Of a stretch of 64,000 nt of DNA, positions 58,390 to 64,000 are shown piece by piece. Source of the DNA: Propionibacterium australiense. Its GTDB lineage: Bacteria > Actinomycetota > Actinomycetes > Propionibacteriales > Propionibacteriaceae. Where the stretch lies: contig NZ_RCIV01000002.1 of the NCBI RefSeq assembly GCF_003666605.1, positions 124,001 through 188,000 of the forward strand. The letters are read 5' to 3'. A program made the translations under genes and the position numbers. The notes beneath the pieces are model-generated. The model made no database searches. It was not told the origin of the DNA and was given only the letters and a program-made list of their open reading frames with translations. How positions within the stretch are numbered: position 1 is the stretch's first letter; each line of letters begins with the position of its first letter.

Positions 58390-59061
58390 ATGGCCCAGGA
58401 CAACGAACTCGTCATCGCCATCGACGGGCCCAGCGGGGCCGGCAAGTCGTCGACCGCCAGGGGAGTGGCCACCCGGCTCGGGCTGGACTATCTCGACACC
58501 GGCGCGATGTACCGGGCCATGAGCTGGGCGTGCCTGGTCGGCGGCATCGACATGACCAGCCCGGAGGCCATGCTGGAGCGCGCCGGGAACGCCGATCTGC
58601 GGATGGTGCTCGACCCCGCCGATCCGCGCGTCGTCGTCGACGGCCACGACGTCACCGCCGCCATCCGTGAACCGGTCATCGCCGAGCAGGTCAGCGCGGT
58701 GGCCGGCGTCATCCCGATCCGCGAGCTGCTCACCGCCCGGATGCGCCGCATCATCGCCGACTCGGCCAGGATCGTCGCCGAGGGCCGCGACGTCACCACG
58801 GTCGTGTGGCCGCAGGCCCAGCTGCGCCTCCTCATGGTGGCCGACCCGGCCGCCCGCATCGCCCGCCGCGAGGCCGAGCTGGCCGGCGCCGCCGGGCACG
58901 AACGGGTCGTCTCGTCGATCGTCGACCGGGACCGCAAGGACTCGGCCGTCAGCCAGTTCGAGACCCCCGCCGAGGGCGTCAGGCTGCTGGACACCACGCA
59001 CCTGGGCCTCGACGAGGTCATCGGGACGGTCATCGCGATGGTGCCGGGGGCCACGAGCTGA
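58390..59061 (+). CDS. cmk: Cytidylate kinase
   Basis: 223 residues from ATG 58390, downstream of AAGGAG. P-loop IDGPSGAGKSSTARG (about 9-23), then LDTGAMYRA and VAEGRDVTTVVWP; RDRKDSAVSQFE near the end. It phosphorylates CMP and dCMP. In many bacteria cmk sits before der, as it does here, though a GyrI-like gene is inserted between them on the other strand. Confidence 0.97.
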   Translation: MAQDNELVIAIDGPSGAGKSSTARGVATRLGLDYLDTGAMYRAMSWACLVGGIDMTSPEAMLERAGNADLRMVLDPADPRVVVDGHDVTAAIREPVIAEQVSAVAGVIPIRELLTARMRRIIADSARIVAEGRDVTTVVWPQAQLRLLMVADPAARIARREAELAGAAGHERVVSSIVDRDRKDSAVSQFETPAEGVRLLDTTHLGLDEVIGTVIAMVPGATS

Positions 59062-59216
59062 AGGATCACTCCCGGCCGCGCTGCGGGGCGGTGCGCCCGG
59101 CCGAGCAGGCGAGCGCGTGCGGTGAGGCCGATACCGGCGGGGGAACCGCAGCCGACCCCGTTCCGGTCGCCTGGCGCCCTCATCGCCGTCTCCTGGCGTG
59201 AACCGCGCCCGGGCCC

Positions 59217-59242
59217 GGACGGTGCGCACCTGCGCACCGTCC
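59217..59242. terminator. Palindromic terminator between cmk and the GyrI-like gene
   Basis: GGACGGTGCGCA (59217-59228) and TGCGCACCGTCC (59231-59242) form a perfect 12-bp stem with two central bases. It lies 17 bases past the stop of the minus-strand gene and 156 bases past cmk, so it can serve both. Confidence 0.65.
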
Positions 59243-59258
59243 CCGCCTGGGCCATGCC

Positions 59259-59891
59259 TCACAGCGGCCGCACCGGCTGCCGCAGGACGGTCTTGAGCCT
59301 CTCCGGGGCGACCCTTCGCGCGTCGCTCAAGTAGATCTCGTGGTGGCGGCGTTCATCGGTGAGATCGAGGGCATAGCCCCGGGTCTCGGCGAACTCGTGC
59401 AGGAGAGCCATGGTCGCGGGCTCCTCGTCGTAGGGGCCGACGTGCAGGCACTGCACGCACAATCCCTCGTCGAGCGTCAGGAACTGCGCCCTGGAGAAGT
59501 CCATCCCCTTCTTGCGCGTCGCCTCGTCGACCGCCCAGGCGAACTCGTCGGCGGTGACGAACTCGGGCAGCCGGATGGCCGATGTCCACTCGAAATCCGC
59601 CTTGCGGGCAAGATCGACCTCAGCGACGCCCTCCTGCCACCAGAAGCCCTCCAGCGGGGGCACCACGAAATCGAAGTAGCCCTCGATCCGATGGTCACCC
59701 ATCTTGCTCATCTTGACGGTGAACGCGATGGCGTACAGGATGTCGATGGCTTCCTTGTAGTCGCCGCCCTCGACGTTCGGATCCCCCTTGCCGCGCACCG
59801 CGACGAAGTTCATCGGCGGTACCGTGACGATCCCCGGCCTTCTCGGTGGAAGGTAGAACTCCTTGTACTCCTTCTTGTAGTCGAACGCCAT
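59259..59891 (-). CDS. GyrI-like small-molecule-binding domain protein
   Basis: 210 residues. It matches the GyrI-like family (COG4832 type): PPMNFVAVRGKGDPN, EAIDILYAIAFTVKMS, PLEGFWW, FEWTSAIRLPEFV and QCLHVGPYDEEPATMALLHEF. Such domains bind hydrophobic compounds and some hydrolyse electrophiles. There is no DNA-binding domain, so it is a stand-alone binding or hydrolytic protein. The start at 59891 is preceded by GAAGGGGG. Confidence 0.88.
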   Translation of the reverse strand: MAFDYKKEYKEFYLPPRRPGIVTVPPMNFVAVRGKGDPNVEGGDYKEAIDILYAIAFTVKMSKMGDHRIEGYFDFVVPPLEGFWWQEGVAEVDLARKADFEWTSAIRLPEFVTADEFAWAVDEATRKKGMDFSRAQFLTLDEGLCVQCLHVGPYDEEPATMALLHEFAETRGYALDLTDERRHHEIYLSDARRVAPERLKTVLRQPVRPL

Positions 59892-60241
59892 GACGCCCCC
59901 TTCTCGATCCCCCCATTCGCCACACCCCGACGGTGTGTGCGCTCACCCTTGGCTCACCCCTGACCCGCCAACGAAGAGGGGTCGGAGTCTACCGACCCGG
60001 GTCGTGCACCACCAATCGCGTGCCCACCGGAACCGGCGGCTCCGCCACCCTGGTGCTGGCGAGGAACCCGGCCACGGCCCGGTTCAGGGCCGCCGTCCCT
60101 GCCCGGGGTCCGCCGGGCAGGCCCGCCGCTGGGGATGACCGGCAGGATCCGAGCGCATCGGGGAACGAGACGGAGCCGGCAGCCAGACACGGCCCTGCCC
60201 GCTCACGCATCCGGTTTCCCCGACCAAGTAGTTTTGAGGTC
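59892..60241. promoter_or_regulatory. Divergent promoter region of the GyrI-like gene and der
   Basis: 350 bases without a supported gene. An inverted repeat GGGTCGG-N6-CCGACCC (59979-59998) is the only clear structure and could be an operator or hairpin. The der start has a modest GAGGTC ribosome site. Open frames run through the region only because stops are rare at this GC content. Confidence 0.5.
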
Positions 60242-61594
60242 ATGTCCGAACCCACGTCTGAAGCAGCAGCGCCCTCCCGTCCCGTCGTGGCGGTCGTCGG
60301 GCGGCCGAACGTGGGCAAGTCCACCCTCGTCAACCGCATCCTCGGCCGCCGCGAGGCCGTCGTCCAGGACACCCCGGGCGTCACCCGGGACCGGGTCAGC
60401 TACGACGCGGAGTGGGCCGGGCGCGAGTTCGTGCTCGTCGACACCGGCGGCTGGGTCCCGGACACCGAGGGCATGGGCGCCATGATCGCCGAGCAGGCCG
60501 AGATGGCCATCTCGCTGGCCGACGCCGTGCTGTTCGTCGTCGACGCCACCGTCGGCACCACGGACGAGGACGAGGCCGTCGTCCGGGTCCTGCGCCGCTC
60601 CCGCAAACCCGTCGTCCTGGCCGCCAACAAGGTCGACGCCCCGCAGTTCGAGGCCGACGCCGCAGCCATGTGGAACCTCGGCCTGGGCGAGCCCCATCCG
60701 GTCTCGGCGCTGCACGGGCGCGGCTCGGGCGAGCTGCTCGACCACCTGCTCGACGTGCTGCCCGAGCAGCCCGCCGCACCCCTGGCCGACGAGGACTCCG
60801 GGCCGCACCGCATCGCCATCGTCGGCAAGCCGAACGTCGGCAAGAGCTCCCTGCTCAACAAGCTGGCCCGCTCCGAGCGCTCCGTCGTCTCCGAGGTGTC
60901 GGGCACCACCGTCGACCCCGTCGACGAGCTCGTCGAGATCGACGGCGAACCCTTCCGGCTCATCGACACCGCCGGCATCCGCCGCCGCGTCAAGGAGGCC
61001 AGCGGCTCGGAGTACTACGCCTGGCTGCGCACCCAGGCGGCCATCGAGCGCGCCGAGATCTGCGTCGTCGTCATCGACGCCGCCGAGCCCGTCAGCGAGC
61101 AGGACCTCAAGATCCTCTCGGGCGTCGAGGAGGCCGGCCGCGGCCTGGTCATCGCCTTCAACAAGTGGGATCTCGTCGACGAGGAACGCCAGCGCTACCT
61201 GGCACGCGAGATCGAACGCGATCTGCAGGCCTGGGCCTGGGCGCCCACCGTCAACATCTCGGCGCTGACCGGCCGTGGCGTGCAGCGCCTGGCCAGGGCC
61301 GTCGACACCGCCCTGGAGGGCTGGCAGACCCGCATCCCCACCGGCAGGCTCAACGCCTTCCTGGGCCGCATCGTCGCCGCCAACCCGCACCCGGTACGCG
61401 GCGGCAAGCAGCCCCGCATCCTGTTCGGCACCCAGGCGCAGAACCGCCCGCCCACCTTCATCCTGTTCACCTCCGGTCAGCTGGACGCCGGCTACGTCCG
61501 TTTCGTGGAGCGCCGCCTGCGCGAGGAGTTCGGTTTCGCAGGCTCCCCGGTGCACATCGAGGTGCGCGCCCGCGCCAAGCGCAAGGACCGCTGA
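60242..61594 (+). CDS. der: Ribosome-associated GTPase Der (EngA)
   Basis: 450 residues with two tandem Ras-like GTPase domains. First: [16 protein letters not shown] (about 20-35), [18 protein letters not shown]. Second: [16 protein letters not shown] (about 195-210), DTAGIRR, NKWD. A C-terminal KH-like domain ends with a basic tail. It acts in 50S subunit assembly. ATG 60242 is chosen because homology starts about 17 residues later; longer in-frame sequence is not conserved. Confidence 0.97.
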   Translation: MSEPTSEAAAPSRPVVAVVGRPNVGKSTLVNRILGRREAVVQDTPGVTRDRVSYDAEWAGREFVLVDTGGWVPDTEGMGAMIAEQAEMAISLADAVLFVVDATVGTTDEDEAVVRVLRRSRKPVVLAANKVDAPQFEADAAAMWNLGLGEPHPVSALHGRGSGELLDHLLDVLPEQPAAPLADEDSGPHRIAIVGKPNVGKSSLLNKLARSERSVVSEVSGTTVDPVDELVEIDGEPFRLIDTAGIRRRVKEASGSEYYAWLRTQAAIERAEICVVVIDAAEPVSEQDLKILSGVEEAGRGLVIAFNKWDLVDEERQRYLAREIERDLQAWAWAPTVNISALTGRGVQRLARAVDTALEGWQTRIPTGRLNAFLGRIVAANPHPVRGGKQPRILFGTQAQNRPPTFILFTSGQLDAGYVRFVERRLREEFGFAGSPVHIEVRARAKRKDR

Positions 61595-61655
61595 GCAGGT
61601 TCCGCCGCTGCGGCGAGGATGCGAGCAGGCCACCTGCCGGTGGACGCCCGGCTGA

Positions 61656-61684
61656 GTCCCGCCACGTGAGCCCCCTGGCGGGAC
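61656..61684. terminator. Terminator between der and the L,D-transpeptidase gene
   Basis: GTCCCGCCA (61656-61664) and TGGCGGGAC (61676-61684) form a perfect 9-bp stem with an 11-base loop between two convergent genes, 61 bases after the der stop and 11 bases before the other stop. Confidence 0.7.
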
Positions 61685-61695
61685 CGGGCCGCGGA

Positions 61696-63138
61696 TCAGT
61701 AGTGGCTGACCACCGTCGTGCCCACCGGCGCGAAATCGTAGACGTACTGGGCGTCGGCGGTCGACATGTTCACGCAGCCGTGCGAGCCGCCCGGGCCGCT
61801 CCAGCCGAACGAGGGCTGCCAGGGTGCGGCGTGCAGGGCGTACGAGCCGTAGAAGTAGCTGACCCACTGCACATTGGGTGCGGTCCAGGTGGTGCCGTCG
61901 TCGTTGGTGCCGGTCATCGTCTGGGACTGGTACTTCAGGTACACCTGGAACGTGCCGGTGACGGTCTCCATGCCGGGCCGGCCGGGCACCATGAGCATCG
62001 TGGCCTGCGGGTCGGCACCGATGTAGGCGGTGACGGTGTTGTTGCTGAGGTTGATGTCGAGCCAGTGCTCGCCCGGTGCCGCGGGGTGGGCGAGGTTCTC
62101 GGCGCCGTCCGCGACGACCGTGTCGTCGTTCTGCGCCTCGACGCTGTCATAGGTGAAGGTGCCGGAGTAGGGCCGGCCTGCGGTGAGCGTGTCGAGGAGC
62201 TGCCGGGTGATCTCGTCGACATTGTTGACGGACAGGCCGTCCGTGCCCTCAACGGTGACGCGGAGCACCTCGCCGGAGGAACTCACCAGGCGGGTGCCGT
62301 TCACCGGTTCGACGTTGGTGCTCGCAGCGGCACCGCCAACCCATGCGGACACGCTGTCCTCGTCGAGCCCGGGGCTCGCTGCAAGATGACCGTCCTGACC
62401 GGTGAGGACAACCCAGGACGCCTTGTCGGCCATGGTGGCCGCGATGACGACACCGTCCGTGCCGGTCACCTGGACCTCGGGGGCGATGAGCGTGTTGGCG
62501 GCCTCGGCCGTGGACTGCGCCTGCTCCGTGGTGACGGCTGGATCGGTCTCGGTGAGTTCCATCGCCAGCGACCGCTCGCTCAGCGACCGGCCGGCCTCGG
62601 CCGCCAACTCCGTGACGGCGCTCATGTCGTAGCCGCGGCCCTTCTCACCGGGCGAGACGACGAAGGCGGCGTCCGGCGCGGAGAACGTGACCGACGCGTC
62701 CTTCGCGGTCGCGCCGTGCTGGGCGGCCAGCTCCTCGAGGAATGCCTGCTGCACGCCTTCGTCGACGGTGATGACGGCCGGGACGTCCCTCTTGCGAACG
62801 ATGGCGGCGAAGCGTGCGGCCACCGAGCCGTTCGCCTCGAAGGCCTCCTCGGTGGTGGCCTGCGCGTCGACGCTGATCCCGAGCTCGGACAGGGAAGCAC
62901 GGCGATCCTGTCCGTCCATGGTGAGGACGACGGCCAGTTCCTCCGCACGCTGCTCGACCATCTCGTGCACGGCCTCGGCCGACATGCCGTTGATCGACTG
63001 GCCCGCGACGCTCGTGCCCGGCAGGCCGCGATCGGCCGTGCGCACCGCGTACCCGACGGCACCCGCCGCGGTGGCGACGGCGATCACCAGCAGCGCGACG
63101 AGCAGGCCCGTCCTCTTCCTCGACTTGACTCTGCCCAC
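61696..63138 (-). CDS. L,D-transpeptidase (YkuD) with tandem peptidoglycan-binding-type domains
   Basis: 480 residues. One N-terminal membrane anchor (TGLLVALLVIAVATAAGAVGYAV, quoted as LLVALLVIAVATAAGAVGYA, about 11-30), two repeated PG_binding_4/VanW-type domains (about 40-320), then the YkuD domain with HAAPWQPSFGW and the catalytic SHGCVNMS (Cys near 455). It forms 3-3 cross-links in peptidoglycan outside the membrane. The Ala- and Asp-rich linker is normal for actinobacterial members. Confidence 0.94.
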   Translation of the reverse strand: MGRVKSRKRTGLLVALLVIAVATAAGAVGYAVRTADRGLPGTSVAGQSINGMSAEAVHEMVEQRAEELAVVLTMDGQDRRASLSELGISVDAQATTEEAFEANGSVAARFAAIVRKRDVPAVITVDEGVQQAFLEELAAQHGATAKDASVTFSAPDAAFVVSPGEKGRGYDMSAVTELAAEAGRSLSERSLAMELTETDPAVTTEQAQSTAEAANTLIAPEVQVTGTDGVVIAATMADKASWVVLTGQDGHLAASPGLDEDSVSAWVGGAAASTNVEPVNGTRLVSSSGEVLRVTVEGTDGLSVNNVDEITRQLLDTLTAGRPYSGTFTYDSVEAQNDDTVVADGAENLAHPAAPGEHWLDINLSNNTVTAYIGADPQATMLMVPGRPGMETVTGTFQVYLKYQSQTMTGTNDDGTTWTAPNVQWVSYFYGSYALHAAPWQPSFGWSGPGGSHGCVNMSTADAQYVYDFAPVGTTVVSHY

Positions 63139-63215
63139 CGGGGCAGTCTAAGGGATGCGCCCCGGTCGGCCCGGGTGTTCCATTGTGTGGCATGCCGGCC
63201 GAGGCGCGGACCGGC

Positions 63216-63755
63216 TCAGGCCGGTATCTCGGCGGTGGTGACGATGAAGCCGCGCGCCAGGGTGTGGAAGAACACGTTGAACCCGAGGAAGGCCGGCGTC
63301 GCATCGGCCCCGATGCCGAGGTGGTCGACGTCCAGGGCGTGGACCGTCAGGAAGTAGCGGTGCGGGCCGTGCCCGGCCGGGGGAGCGGCTCCGACGAAAC
63401 GGGCACTGCCCGCGTCATTGCGCAGCTGCAGGGCACGATCGGGCAAGCCAGAGCCGGTGTCGTCACCGGCGCCGGCGGGCAGACTCGTGCAGGTGGCGGG
63501 GATGTTGGCCACCACCCAGTGCCAGAAACCGGAGCCGGTCGGGGCGTCTGGGTCGTACATGGTGACCGCGTAGCTCTTGGTGCCGGCCGGCGCGCCCGAC
63601 CAGGACAGCTGAGGCGAGACGTCACCGCCGCCGGGAACGCCCATGAGACCGGACATCTGAGCGAGATCGAGCTTCTGCCCGTCGCGAACAGTCGTGCTGG
63701 TGATCGTCAACGGCGGAACGGACTTCATCGTGGCGAAGGGATCGTTTGCTGTCAT
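63216..63755 (-). CDS. YbhB/YbcL-type PEBP (Raf kinase inhibitor-like) protein
   Basis: 179 residues from ATG 63755, which lies nine bases after GAGAGG; Met codons at 63764 and 63782 are alternatives. Family motifs: DVSPQLSWSGAP, VTMYDPDAPTGSGFWHWVV and HRYFLTVHALD. The PEBP fold binds phosphorylated or anionic ligands; the bacterial function is unknown. No signal peptide, so cytoplasmic. Confidence 0.93.
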   Translation of the reverse strand: MTANDPFATMKSVPPLTITSTTVRDGQKLDLAQMSGLMGVPGGGDVSPQLSWSGAPAGTKSYAVTMYDPDAPTGSGFWHWVVANIPATCTSLPAGAGDDTGSGLPDRALQLRNDAGSARFVGAAPPAGHGPHRYFLTVHALDVDHLGIGADATPAFLGFNVFFHTLARGFIVTTAEIPA

Positions 63756-63782
63756 CTTCGACATCCTCTCGACGTTGGTCAT

Positions 63783-64000
63783 CCAAGGCTACCGTCAACG
63801 CTCCCGGGCCGCCCGGACCGGCCCCGGCCACTGCCGTGCCAGGGGCCTAGCCGGGTGCTCCGCTTGACCCCGCAGGGCACTCGACCAGTCGCGTCGCGTC
63901 ACCATATGGTCACATTCCAAGACAGGCAAGGCTATCCATAGCTACGATGACCTTCACCTCGGTCAATCTGGACCGTTCGAGATCAATGGAGAACACCATG
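63783..64000 (+). promoter_or_regulatory. Promoter region and start codon of a gene leaving the window
   Basis: The final ATG (63998-64000) follows GGAGAA at good spacing and begins a plus-strand gene that lies outside. The perfect 10-bp palindrome ACCATATGGT (63901-63910) and the AT-richer sequence after it, including TACGAT near 63944, look like an operator and -10 region. Confidence 0.5.

Overview
The window is high-GC chromosomal DNA of an actinobacterium. A mycobacterial-type integration host factor, a PriA without helicase motifs, 20S proteasome subunits, a PAC2 protein, an L,D-transpeptidase and the order mihF-gmk-rpoZ-metK-priA-fmt-rsmB all point that way. The fused aroK-aroB gene and the anaerobic-looking electron-transfer genes make a Propionibacteriaceae-like host plausible, but that is inference. 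No rRNA, tRNA, CRISPR array or insertion sequence was recognised.

Bases 1-19735 form a hydroaromatic/acyl-CoA redox locus. On the plus strand are an Old Yellow Enzyme-type enoate reductase (cut by the left edge), fused shikimate kinase/3-dehydroquinate synthase, an MFS carrier, type I 3-dehydroquinate dehydratase (aroD) and a LuxR-type response regulator that lacks its phospho-acceptor Asp. On the minus strand is fixABCX (electron-transfer flavoprotein, flavoprotein:quinone oxidoreductase, ferredoxin). Next come a GltD-like flavoprotein carrying ferredoxin clusters but no NAD(P)H domain, a TetR regulator, an acyl-CoA ligase, an acyl-CoA dehydrogenase, an MHS-type symporter (the class that includes E. 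coli ShiA), a class III CoA-transferase and a second acyl-CoA dehydrogenase. The gene set parallels the E. coli ydi locus (ydiM/N-ydiB-aroD-ydiF-ydiO-ydiP-ydiQRST-fadK). The best reading is import of shikimate or quinate, CoA activation, and dehydration and reduction of the ring acid, with FixABCX handling the electrons.

Bases 19927-25621 are a TetR / YhgE-Pip / MMPL export operon. Its MMPL protein has an unusual C-terminal ABC-like P-loop domain. Bases 25931-33275 are core genes: mihF, gmk, rpoZ, metK, priA, fmt, rsmB.

Bases 33276-45301 are an insertion between rsmB and rpe, which are neighbours in mycobacteria. It is partly of lower GC and carries a DHA2 exporter, a ketosynthase pair (one complete, one lacking the catalytic histidines), an extended SDR lacking the active-site Lys, an MMPL exporter of mosaic base composition, the formaldehyde-fixing pair hxlA-hxlB, and an SRPBCC/MDR-reductase/TetR operon behind a perfect 20-bp palindrome. 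It looks like a small lipid or polyketide biosynthesis and export island of unknown product.

From 45551 to the right edge are core genes again: rpe, pepC, a PAC2 protein, metH, sppA-like peptidase, a HAD hydrolase, trmI, prcB-prcA (without arc, dop or pup beside them), tyrA, cmk, a GyrI-like protein, der, an L,D-transpeptidase and a PEBP-family protein. A further plus-strand gene begins at the last three bases.
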